Assembly (NCBI GenBank): GCA_937927415.1
Contig: CALBDS010000001.1
Span: 124,001 to 188,000, forward strand
DNA length: 64,000 nucleotides
Source of the DNA: an uncultured Rhodospirillaceae bacterium
GTDB taxonomy: Bacteria; Pseudomonadota; Alphaproteobacteria; Azospirillales; Azospirillaceae
Direction: 5' to 3'
The position numbers and the translations under genes are program-made. Below the pieces are notes generated by a model. The model did no database searches, was not told the DNA's origin, and saw only the letters and a list, made by a program, of their open reading frames with translations. Below are positions 25,723-33,207 of the stretch, piece by piece; the stretch's first letter is position 1, and each line of letters starts with the position of its first letter.

Positions 25723-26922
25723 TCAGGTCTTCGCATCCATGTCGAAGAGACGGGTGTGTTCGGCCAGCGCGTAACGGTCGGTCATGCCCGCGATGTAATC
25801 GGCCACCAGCCGGGCACGCACCGCCATATCCTCCCGTCCGCCCAGCGCCGCAAGCTGGTCCTGCCAGGGGGTGGGCAGGCATTCCGGTTCGGCCAGGAAC
25901 AGCCCGAACAGGTCCGCCACCACCCGCTTGCATTTGCTCATTTCGCGGTTGACCTTGTAATGGCGGTACATGCGTTCTTTCAAGAAGGCTCGCAAGGGCT
26001 GCTGGGCTTCCGCCATCGCAGGCGAGAAGGCCACCACCGCATCCGCAGCCGCCCGCACCTCCGCCGCCGAGCCGGGCCGCAGGGCCGACAGCCGCCGCCG
26101 CGTCTCCGCCACCAGATCCTCGACCATGGCGCCGATCATGCGCCGCACCGTCTCGTGGATCAGACGGGAACGTTCCAGGCCGGGATAGCGGCCGCGCACC
26201 GCCTCCACGAACGGGCGGACCAGCGGGATTTCCGCCACATCGTCCATGGTGAACAGGCCCGCGCGCAGACCGTCGTCGAGATCGTGGTTGTTATAGGCGA
26301 TGTCGTCGGCCAGGGCTGCCACCTGCGCCTCCGCCCCCGGATTTGTGGCGAGTTCCAGATCCCACACGGCCTGATAGCCGCGGATGGTGACCGGCAGATC
26401 CTTGCCCGGCGGCAGCGGCAGCAGCGGGCCGTTGTGCTTGACCACCCCCTCCAGCGTTTCCCAGGTCAGGTTCAGCCCGTCGAAATCGGCGTAGCGCCGT
26501 TCCAGATCGGTCAGGATGCGCAGGGTCTGGTCGTTGTGGCTGAAACCGCCGTAGGGCAGCATGCAGGCGTTCAGCGCCGCCTCCCCCGCGTGGCCGAAGG
26601 GGGTGTGGCCCAGATCGTGGGCCAGGGCCACCGCCTCCGCCAGATCCTCGTTCAGGCGCAGGGTCCGGCTGATGGAGCGGGCGATCTGCGCCACCTCCAG
26701 GCTGTGGGTCAGGCGGGTGCGGTAATAGTCGCCCTCGTGATAGACGAAGACCTGGGTCTTGTATTCCAGCTTGCGGAAGGCGCCGGAATGCACGATGCGG
26801 TCGCGGTCGCGCTGGTAGCACGAGCGCGTCCGACTTTCCGCCTCCGCCACCCGGCGCCCGCGGCTGGTGGCCGGGTCGCAGGCGTAAGGCGCTCGCAAGG
26901 GTGCCGTCCGATCCGCCGTCAT
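25723..26922 (-). CDS. dgt: Deoxyguanosinetriphosphate triphosphohydrolase-like protein
   Basis: A 399-residue HD-domain phosphohydrolase predicted to split dNTPs into deoxynucleoside and triphosphate. The HD metal-site residues are visible in RTRLTHSLEVAQIARSI (His) and AVALAHDLGHTPFGH (HD), with the distal Asp in ALADDIAYNNHDLDDGL. The start at 26922 (MTADRTAPLRAPYACDP) is the usual one; upstream codons to 27015 read a Pro/Arg-rich stretch without homology. Divergent from the erpA side, it heads the long minus-strand run. Confidence 0.93.
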   Translation of the reverse strand: MTADRTAPLRAPYACDPATSRGRRVAEAESRTRSCYQRDRDRIVHSGAFRKLEYKTQVFVYHEGDYYRTRLTHSLEVAQIARSISRTLRLNEDLAEAVALAHDLGHTPFGHAGEAALNACMLPYGGFSHNDQTLRILTDLERRYADFDGLNLTWETLEGVVKHNGPLLPLPPGKDLPVTIRGYQAVWDLELATNPGAEAQVAALADDIAYNNHDLDDGLRAGLFTMDDVAEIPLVRPFVEAVRGRYPGLERSRLIHETVRRMIGAMVEDLVAETRRRLSALRPGSAAEVRAAADAVVAFSPAMAEAQQPLRAFLKERMYRHYKVNREMSKCKRVVADLFGLFLAEPECLPTPWQDQLAALGGREDMAVRARLVADYIAGMTDRYALAEHTRLFDMDAKT

Positions 26923-27041
26923 GCCTGCGACAGTACCGGCGGGCGGGGTGCGGTGCAACGGGGTTCGGTACCGAGGGGTTCCGTTGTTGACGCCCCGGCG
27001 GGAAGGCGCCACCATCCGACGAACGCGGCAGGAGCTTATCC

Positions 27042-27371
27042 ATGAGCGGCAGCAACAGCGCCCCCGGAACCACCCCCGGAACCGATGAACGGCTGGCCCG
27101 GATTGAAGAACGGCTTTCCATCCTGGAAACCGGCCAGCACGATATCAAGGAAACGATCCACGATATCAAAGCCATGCTGGCCCAGATGCTCCCCGTTCTG
27201 GTCAAGCTGTCCGCCGATATGGGCGAGTTGAAGGGCCAGTCGAAAGACACCCCGAGCGCCCGCGATTTCGGACGGCTGGAAGGCCGCCTCGACGCCCTGG
27301 AAGCCCGGATGCCGGTGGCGCTGGCCTATCAGCCGCCGGAACCCCGCTCGTCCGAATCCCGCAAGCGGTAG
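27042..27371 (+). CDS. Small coiled-coil protein of unknown function
   Basis: A 109-residue protein with a good GCAGGAGC Shine-Dalgarno ten bases before the ATG. Residues 15-65 form a predicted coiled coil with heptad-like spacing (ERLARIEERLSILETGQHD, IKETIHDIKAMLAQMLPVL), a second short one follows (DFGRLEGRLDALEARM), and both ends are disordered. No signal peptide or catalytic motif. It is divergent from dgt and upstream of erpA. I do not recognise the family. The end of the gene, including its stop, is duplicated in tandem (21-bp period). Confidence 0.65.
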   Translation: MSGSNSAPGTTPGTDERLARIEERLSILETGQHDIKETIHDIKAMLAQMLPVLVKLSADMGELKGQSKDTPSARDFGRLEGRLDALEARMPVALAYQPPEPRSSESRKR

Positions 27372-27392
27372 GCGGAATCCCGCAAGCGGTAG
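27354..27392. repeat. 21-bp tandem duplication at a gene end
   Basis: The 18-mer GAATCCCGCAAGCGGTAG occurs at 27354-27371 and at 27375-27392. The first copy encodes the last codons and the TAG stop of the coiled-coil gene; the second lies just after it. A third, decayed start (CCGAATTCC) follows. It is a simple duplication of local sequence, in frame with the gene. Confidence 0.85.
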
Positions 27393-27434
27393 CCCGAATT
27401 CCACAAACAACGCGTTCTTTCGCAACCGCACACT

Positions 27435-27463
27435 TTGACGGATCCATCCGTCCGACCTACATT
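27435..27463 (+). promoter_or_regulatory. Candidate sigma-70 promoter for erpA
   Basis: TTGACG at 27435-27440 and TACATT at 27458-27463 are separated by 17 bp and lie about 44 bp before the erpA ATG. Predicted from sequence only. Confidence 0.5.
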
Positions 27464-27506
27464 TCCTGGCAACGGACGATCCATCCAGGCCAGGGAGCTT
27501 TCCCGT

Positions 27507-27911
27507 ATGAGTGATACCGCCACCCTTCCCGCCGCCGGTTTCGAACCGGCCGCCATCGAAACCGGCGCCGACGTGGCCGCCGGGCGGGGCTTTGCCATTA
27601 CCGACAGCGCCGCCCGGCGCGTTGCCTTCCTGATGTCGCGGGAAGAGACGCCGGGCGTGCGGCTGCGGCTCACCGTGTCGGGGGGCGGGTGCTCCGGCTT
27701 CCAGTACGGATTCACCTTCGACGGCGCCATCAACGACGACGACGTGGTGTTCACCCACAACGGCACGCCGGTCGTGACCGACGACTGTTCGCTGGATCTG
27801 CTGAACGGTGCCGTGCTCGATTATGTCGAGGATCTGATGGGCGCGTCGTTCCAGATCAAGAATCCCAACGCCAAATCCTCCTGCGGCTGCGGCAATTCCT
27901 TCGGCATCTGA
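27507..27911 (+). CDS. erpA: Iron-sulfur cluster insertion protein ErpA/IscA family
   Basis: A 134-residue A-type Fe-S carrier. The three conserved cysteines are in SGGGCSGFQYGF and NAKSSCGCGNSF. From the ATG at 27507 (AGGGAG ten bases upstream) the first 30 residues are a non-conserved leader rich in Ala/Thr/Glu; the family core begins at FAITDSAARRVAFL. It likely passes [Fe-S] clusters to apo-enzymes such as those of isoprenoid synthesis and respiration. The erpA-dgt and erpA-xthA neighbourhood is common in alphaproteobacteria. Confidence 0.95.
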   Translation: MSDTATLPAAGFEPAAIETGADVAAGRGFAITDSAARRVAFLMSREETPGVRLRLTVSGGGCSGFQYGFTFDGAINDDDVVFTHNGTPVVTDDCSLDLLNGAVLDYVEDLMGASFQIKNPNAKSSCGCGNSFGI

Positions 27912-27960
27912 CACCCGGCCGCCGCCCCCGACAAACACGTAAAACAAGAAGGCTTTTCCG

Positions 27961-28731
27961 TTGCGCATCGTCACCTGGAACGTGAATTCCGTCCGCCCGC
28001 GGCTGGGCAACATCACCGGCTGGCTGGCCGACACCAAACCCGACGTGGTGCTGTTCCAGGAAATCAAATGCGAAACGGGGCTGTTCCCCGCCGCCGCCTT
28101 TGCCGAACTCGGCTATCAGGCGGCGGTGGTGGGGCAGAAGGCCTACAACGGCGTGGCCCTGCTGTCGCGCCACCCCATCGAAGACGTGATCGAACGCCTT
28201 CCCGGCGAGCCGGAGGACGAGCAGGCCCGCTATGTGGAGGCCACGGTCCAGGGCGTGCGCATCGCCTCGCTCTACCTGCCCAACGGCAACCCGGCGCCGG
28301 GGGACAAGTATGATTACAAGCTGCGCTGGATGACCCGCCTGCGCGCCCACGCCCAGACCCTGCTCGATTCGGAAATGCCGGTGGTGCTGGGCGGCGACTA
28401 CAACGTCATTCCCGCCGCGCGGGACGTGTACGATCCCGACGGCTGGATCGCCGACGCCCTGTTCCGCCCCGAAACCCGCGCCGCGTTCCGCGCCATCCTG
28501 AACCTTGGCTATACCGAGGCCTATCGGGCGCTGCACGACGACGACCGCGCTTATACCTTCTGGGATTATCAGGCGGGATGCTGGCCGCGGGACAAGGGCC
28601 TGCGCATCGACCATTTCCTGCTGTCACCCCAGGCCGCCGACCGGCTGGCCGGCTGCACCATCGACCGCGGCCCGCGCGGCCAGGAAAAGGCGTCGGACCA
28701 CACGCCGGTTGTGCTTGACCTTGCCGGCTGA
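27961..28731 (+). CDS. xthA: Exodeoxyribonuclease III
   Basis: A 256-residue Mg-dependent AP endonuclease / 3'-5' exonuclease of base-excision repair. Diagnostic residues are in RIVTWNVNSVRPRL (Asn), VVLFQEIKCE (Glu), GGDYNVIPAARDVYDP (Asp/Asn) and EKASDHTPVVLDL (Asp-His). The first codon is a TTG at 27961, preceded by AAGAAGG; the family N-terminus MRIVTWN starts exactly there. About 50 bp separates it from erpA. Confidence 0.96.
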   Translation: MRIVTWNVNSVRPRLGNITGWLADTKPDVVLFQEIKCETGLFPAAAFAELGYQAAVVGQKAYNGVALLSRHPIEDVIERLPGEPEDEQARYVEATVQGVRIASLYLPNGNPAPGDKYDYKLRWMTRLRAHAQTLLDSEMPVVLGGDYNVIPAARDVYDPDGWIADALFRPETRAAFRAILNLGYTEAYRALHDDDRAYTFWDYQAGCWPRDKGLRIDHFLLSPQAADRLAGCTIDRGPRGQEKASDHTPVVLDLAG

Positions 28732-28819
28732 CGGTTTCAGGTTTACATCATCAGTCTTCGAATAAATCTTTGTTAAATTCTTCCCGCCAAACTGGGGCTT
28801 CATGCGGGAGTGAGGGCCG

Positions 28820-29410
28820 ATGCAGGACTGGAAAGCGGGGGAGGCAAAGCCCGGCTATCGCCGCGAAGACGCCAAGGCCCTGCTGAACGCCATCGAGCGG
28901 CAGGCGCGGGAAGCCATGCAGTTGGCCACCCGCGCCCAGCGCGACATGAAGGACAACCGCTTCGCCTCCTTCCTCGATTTCCGCAAGAAGGTGGAGGAGG
29001 TGCGCGCGCTGGTCGCCCTGACCGATGAGCGTTTCAACAACATGTCCACCATCCGGATCGACGACCTGCGGGTGGAGTTCGAGCGCATGGACATCCTGCT
29101 GACGCGGGTGCTGATCCAGTCCATGCACACCTATTTCACGTCCATGCCGGAAAACCAGCTTCTGCCCATCGGCGCGCGGGAACTGTTCGAGCCGGAATTG
29201 CGCAACATCGAGGAGGTGCGGCAAAAGCTGACCAGCCCCTCCTTCGCCGGAAAGGTGGAGCCGGAGGTGCTGGCGCAGTTGGACGAAACCGCCGCCCGCA
29301 TCCGCAAGGTGTGCCAGCGCGCCCCCGCCCTGCCCGATTTCTCCGACACCCCATCGCCCCCTAAGCCGATGAAACGGTTGCGCAACCTGTCCACCAACGT
29401 CCAATCCTGA
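28820..29410 (+). CDS. Helical protein of unknown function
   Basis: A 196-residue, mostly alpha-helical, charged protein with no signal peptide or membrane segment and with GAGTGAGGG upstream of the ATG. Notable stretches are YRREDAKALLNAIERQAREA, LDFRKKVEEVRALVAL and LFEPELRNIEEVRQKLT. The region before it is AT-rich (28745-28790) and probably carries its promoter. It lies between xthA and the EAL-GGDEF gene. I do not recognise a family; the regular helices suggest a structural or regulatory role. Confidence 0.7.
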   Translation: MQDWKAGEAKPGYRREDAKALLNAIERQAREAMQLATRAQRDMKDNRFASFLDFRKKVEEVRALVALTDERFNNMSTIRIDDLRVEFERMDILLTRVLIQSMHTYFTSMPENQLLPIGARELFEPELRNIEEVRQKLTSPSFAGKVEPEVLAQLDETAARIRKVCQRAPALPDFSDTPSPPKPMKRLRNLSTNVQS

Positions 29411-29580
29411 CACGGCCGCCGCCGCCAAGCGTATCGTGGCGGAGAATCTTTCAATCCGCCATAAATCCGAAATATCCGGCCGCTATACTCCAGACTCGCC
29501 GGTACCCGGCCTTCACCTGTGTTTCCGGCAACCCCGGCTTTCATCCGGGGAACAGGCCGGCCGAGGGAGGGAGGCGCGCG

Positions 29581-31377
29581 ATGCAGCAACGGCACAACGC
29601 GGAACGGGACACGCTGGCCCGTTTTTCCCTTCCCCATCATCATCCCCTTCCATCCGCGCACGACTGGCCGGCGGTGATCGCCGCCGTCACCCACGCCTTT
29701 CAGCCCATCGTCCAGTTGCGCACCGGGCGCTGCCATGGGTTCGAGGCGCTGATGCGGGGGTGGGACGCGGTGGGCTTCCCCTCCATCGCCGACCTGCTCG
29801 ATGCCGCCCACGATGACGGATGGCTGGCGCGGGTGGAAACCGCCCTGCACGCCAAGGCGCTGGACCGTTTCCGCTCCCTCAGCCCCGGCCCCGACGTGCG
29901 GCTGTTCCTCAACGTGGATGCCCGGCTGCTGGGCACCACCGACGCCCTGGTCGGGGTGGCAGCGGACCAGCCGGTGCCGGTGGTCCACGAGGTGTCCGAG
30001 GCGCGGCCCGTGCCCGAAACGGTGGCGGTGGACGCGGTGATCGACCGGTGCCGCAGCGCCGGGATCGCCGTGGCCCTGGACGATTTCGGCATCGGTTTCG
30101 CCGGGTTGAAGCTGCTGTACGAAACCCGCCCCGATTTCGTGAAGATCGACCGCTTCTTCGTCGCCGGCATCGACCGCGACCTGCGCAAGCGGGCCATCGT
30201 CAGCTATCTGGTGGGCTATGCCCACGCGCTGGGCATCGTCACCGTGGCCGAAGGGATCGAGACGGCGGCGGAATTCTACACCTGCCGCGACATCGGCTGT
30301 GATTTCGGCCAGGGCTATCTGCTGGGCCGTCCCGAAACCGATCCGGCCGCCCTGCCGCGGGTGTGTGCGGCGGTGGAAACCCTGAACGGCCAGGACCGCC
30401 GCCAGCCGTCGGAGGCGCGCACCCGCCTGATCGAGGTGATGGACACCATCCCGCCGTTGCGGGTGGATTCGCCCAAGGCCACGTTGCTGGAGTATTTCGC
30501 CAACCTCCAGGCGCCGCTGGCGGTGCCGGTGGTGGATGCGGCCCGAGCACCCGTGGGGCTGATCCGCGAACGGGATCTGAAACCCTTCGTCTATTCCCGC
30601 TACGGCTCGGACCTGCTGCGCAACCGTTCCAACGCCAACAGCCTGTTGGATTTCGTGGTGTCCTGCCCGGTCTGCGACGTGGGCACGCCGCTGGAACGGG
30701 TGGTGGAGGCGTTCTCGGAGGAATCCGCCTCCGACGGCGTTATCATCGTGGAGAGCGGGGAATATGTGGGCTTTCTCAGCAGTTCCGCCCTGCTGCGGCT
30801 GGTCCACGAACACAATCTGGCCAACGCCACCGACCAGAACCCCCTGACCCGCCTGCCCGGCAACGCCGCCATCGGACGGCACATCGAATCCCTGCTGGAA
30901 CGGACGGACGAGGATCACGTCCTGGCCTATCTCGATTTCGATTTCTTCAAACCGTTCAACGACTGCTTCGGCTTTCGCCAGGGGGACCGGGCCATCCTGA
31001 TGTTCAGCGAACGGCTGAAGGTGCTGGCGGCCACCCACAACGGCTTTGCCGGCCATATCGGCGGCGACGATTTCTTCCTGGCCCTCTCCGGCATTCCCGA
31101 AGCGGCAGCGCGGGAACGGCTGCTGGAGTTGATCGGGCGGTTCCGGTCCGACGCGGAAAGCCTGTACGACACCGCCACGCGGGACAACGGCTTCTTCCTG
31201 GGCAAGGACCGCGACGGCCATCCCCGCCGCTTTCCCATGCTCAGCGTCAGCGGGGCGGCACTGGTGCTGCCGGCAGGCCAACGCACCACGGGGCTGGAGG
31301 CCATCGCCAACGCCATCGCCACCCACAAGCCGGCGGCCAAGCTGTGCCCCGATAAGCTCCATATGTTTCGCTTATAA
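29581..31377 (+). CDS. EAL-CBS-GGDEF c-di-GMP signalling protein
   Basis: A 598-residue cytosolic protein with a strong GGGAGGGAGG Shine-Dalgarno. Residues 20-250 form an EAL phosphodiesterase domain with FEALMRG, VRLFLNVDARLL, VALDDFGIGFAGLKLL, FVKIDRFFV and VTVAEGIET, so the metal-binding and catalytic residues appear intact. Residues about 270-400 are a CBS-pair region (RVDSPKATLLEYFANLQAPLAV, split here). Residues about 420-590 are a GGDEF domain with LDFDFFKPFND and IGGDDFFLAL, where the usual GGDEF/GGEEF reads GGDDF; cyclase activity is therefore uncertain. The CBS part may let nucleotides control the enzyme. Predicted main activity is c-di-GMP breakdown. Confidence 0.92.
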   Translation: MQQRHNAERDTLARFSLPHHHPLPSAHDWPAVIAAVTHAFQPIVQLRTGRCHGFEALMRGWDAVGFPSIADLLDAAHDDGWLARVETALHAKALDRFRSLSPGPDVRLFLNVDARLLGTTDALVGVAADQPVPVVHEVSEARPVPETVAVDAVIDRCRSAGIAVALDDFGIGFAGLKLLYETRPDFVKIDRFFVAGIDRDLRKRAIVSYLVGYAHALGIVTVAEGIETAAEFYTCRDIGCDFGQGYLLGRPETDPAALPRVCAAVETLNGQDRRQPSEARTRLIEVMDTIPPLRVDSPKATLLEYFANLQAPLAVPVVDAARAPVGLIRERDLKPFVYSRYGSDLLRNRSNANSLLDFVVSCPVCDVGTPLERVVEAFSEESASDGVIIVESGEYVGFLSSSALLRLVHEHNLANATDQNPLTRLPGNAAIGRHIESLLERTDEDHVLAYLDFDFFKPFNDCFGFRQGDRAILMFSERLKVLAATHNGFAGHIGGDDFFLALSGIPEAAARERLLELIGRFRSDAESLYDTATRDNGFFLGKDRDGHPRRFPMLSVSGAALVLPAGQRTTGLEAIANAIATHKPAAKLCPDKLHMFRL

Positions 31378-31465
31378 ACAGTTTTCCACCAGCACAGGCT
31401 TGGATGATCCCGCCGCTTGGCGGTAAGGTTGCGGCAACGGGCCGCCACGGAGCTTTGCCGAGACC

Positions 31466-31687
31466 ATGAACGAGTTGGATGTGAAGGGGCTGTCCTGTCC
31501 CTTGCCGATCCTGCGCACACGCGCCCTGCTGAACACGCTGGCGGTGGGGGACGAGGTGAAGGTCTATGTCACCGATCCAGCCTCGGTCATCGATTTCCGC
31601 CATTTCTGCAACATCACCAGCAACGAGCTGCTGGGGTACGAACACAGAGACGGCGTGTTCATCTACCACATCCGCCGGGGGGAATGA
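31466..31687 (+). CDS. TusA/SirA-family sulfur carrier protein
   Basis: A 73-residue protein of the TusA/YedF/SirA fold. The signature LDVKGLSCPLPILRTRALL carries the sulfur-accepting Cys at residue 11 in a CPLP motif. Family members relay persulfide sulfur, for example to tRNA thiolation or molybdenum-cofactor enzymes. Its stop is 6 bp before the DUF2478-DUF364 gene, so they are co-transcribed, pointing to a shared role in sulfur/metal handling (inference). Which TusA subgroup it belongs to cannot be settled here. Confidence 0.88.
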   Translation: MNELDVKGLSCPLPILRTRALLNTLAVGDEVKVYVTDPASVIDFRHFCNITSNELLGYEHRDGVFIYHIRRGE

Positions 31688-31693
31688 CCCGAC

Positions 31694-32950
31694 ATGGACC
31701 CGTCGTCCCCTCCCCCCTTTCCACCCGCCGTCCCGCCGCCCTTGCGCCCCGGTGCGGTGCTGCACGGTCCCGGCTCGCAGGAGGTGGACCAGTTGCTCCA
31801 CCGTTTCGCCACCGCCCTGATCGCCCGCGGCTTCCGGGTCGAGGGGGTGGTCCAGCGCAACATCGGGACGGTGGATGATTGCGTCCAGCGGATGGAACTG
31901 GTCGATATCGCAACCGGCCACGCCTACAACATCACCCAGAATCTCGGCCCCGGTTCGCAATCCTGCAAGGTTGATCCCCATGGGGTGGCGGAGGCCGGGG
32001 GCGTGCTGCGCCGGGCGCTGGGCGGCGGTGCCGACCTGCTGATTGTCAACAAATACGCCGGGCTTGAGGCCGGCGGCAGCGGTCTGGCGGCGGAAATGCT
32101 GGCGGCCATGGCCGAAGGGCTGCCGGTGCTGACCAGCGTGGGCAGCCGCTTCACCAACGAATGGCACCAGTTCACCGGCGGCTATACCGATCTGCTGTGC
32201 CCGGACATGGCGTCCCTGTGGCGCTGGTGGGGGCCGCACCGGCTCTACCGCGACCTTGTGCTGGGGGTGGAGGACGACGCCGAGATCCGCCGCGTGGTGA
32301 TCGGCGAGAAATGGATCATGGTCGATGCCGGAACCCGCATCGGGCTGGCATCCCGCCCCGCCATGACACTGGACACGCCGGTGCCGCCGCCGGGCCGCTG
32401 GTCGGGATGTGGGCTGAAGGAATTGGCGAACGAGGCGGCGACCGGCTGGGAACCGCTGACCGTCGCCGCCGGGGTCGCCGCCCTCAACGCCTTCTACAAC
32501 CACGCCGGCGTGACCGGCAGCGGCGGCAACGGGCTGGACCTGTTTCGTGATGCCACGGGCCGGGTGGTGGTGATCGGCGGTTTCCCCGCCATCCATAAAA
32601 GGCTGCCCCGTGCCCAGGTGGTGGATTTCTGCCCCAAGCCCGGAGAATACCCGGCGGCGGCGGGGGATTGGCTGCTGGCCGGAGCGGAAGGGGCGGCCAT
32701 CACCGCCGCGGCACTCGCCAACCGCACCCTGCCCGGCCTGCTGTCCGCGGCGCGTGGTGCGCGGGTGGCATTGATCGGTCCCGGCACGCCGCTGACGCCG
32801 CGGCTGTTCGATTATGGCATTGACAGCCTGTGCGGCTTCGTCGCCCAGGATGTGGAGCGCATCGCCGAAGTGATCCTGGCCGGCGGCTCGTCCAAGGAGT
32901 TTCACCGTTTCGGGCGGTTTGTGACGTTGGAACGGATGGGCGAGCTGTAA
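31694..32950 (+). CDS. DUF2478-DUF364 fusion, putative molybdenum/heavy-metal related protein
   Basis: A 418-residue cytosolic protein. The N-terminal half resembles DUF2478, a P-loop-like family linked to molybdenum transport: GFRVEGVVQRNIG, MELVDIATGHAYNITQNLGP, ADLLIVNKYAGLEAGGSG and GLPVLTSVGSRF. The C-terminal half from about residue 230 resembles the DUF4213/DUF364 putative heavy-metal chelation family: WSGCGLKELANEA, LTVAAGVAALNAFYN, VVVIGGFPAIHKRLP, LLAGAEGAAITAAALANRTL, VALIGPGTPLTPRLFDYG. The usual Walker A is not obvious at the N-terminus, which is Pro-rich. It follows a TusA-like gene by 6 bp. Family assignment is from remembered patterns; function is inferred, possibly metal-cofactor insertion or storage. 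Confidence 0.7.
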   Translation: MDPSSPPPFPPAVPPPLRPGAVLHGPGSQEVDQLLHRFATALIARGFRVEGVVQRNIGTVDDCVQRMELVDIATGHAYNITQNLGPGSQSCKVDPHGVAEAGGVLRRALGGGADLLIVNKYAGLEAGGSGLAAEMLAAMAEGLPVLTSVGSRFTNEWHQFTGGYTDLLCPDMASLWRWWGPHRLYRDLVLGVEDDAEIRRVVIGEKWIMVDAGTRIGLASRPAMTLDTPVPPPGRWSGCGLKELANEAATGWEPLTVAAGVAALNAFYNHAGVTGSGGNGLDLFRDATGRVVVIGGFPAIHKRLPRAQVVDFCPKPGEYPAAAGDWLLAGAEGAAITAAALANRTLPGLLSAARGARVALIGPGTPLTPRLFDYGIDSLCGFVAQDVERIAEVILAGGSSKEFHRFGRFVTLERMGEL

Positions 32951-32992
32951 TGTCGAGGGCAATGAAGTCAGGTTGACAAAACCGGGCAATCC

Positions 32993-33178
32993 CCCTCTCC
33001 CGCCCCGGGAGAGGGTCGGGGTGAGGGCCGATTTTCGCGCGATAGCCCGAAAATTGAGCCGCAAGGCTCTCGAAACATAAGATTTGAGGTTGCTTCGCAA
33101 CGGATTTCGGGCTTATCCGCGCGAAATCCGGCCCTCACCCGGCCCTGCGGGCCACCCTCTCCCCGATGGGGCGAGGGG
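32993..33178. repeat. Nested palindromic repeat (cruciform-forming, MITE-like)
   Basis: A roughly 186-bp element between convergent gene ends. Outer arms: CCCTCTCC...GGGGTGAGGGCCG...CGCGC at 32993-33040 pairs with 33119-33178. Inner arms: GATAGCCCGAAAA at 33041-33053 pairs with 33102-33117. In the centre are two small hairpins, GAGCC-GCAA-GGCTC (33056-33069) and GTTGC-TTC-GCAAC (33089-33101). The CCCTCTCC/GGTGAGGG sequence type is common as a dispersed palindrome in proteobacterial genomes. It probably also ends transcription of both neighbours. Confidence 0.85.
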
Positions 33179-33207
33179 CTGTCGATCCGACTTCGCGGCC
33201 TGGACCC

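Noticed and set aside
27036..28067. 343-residue minus-strand frame
   Set aside because: Antisense to the coiled-coil gene and erpA; no homology.
31247..33100. 617-residue minus-strand frame
   Set aside because: Antisense to the EAL-GGDEF end, the TusA-like gene and the DUF2478-DUF364 gene, all of which have clear family motifs.
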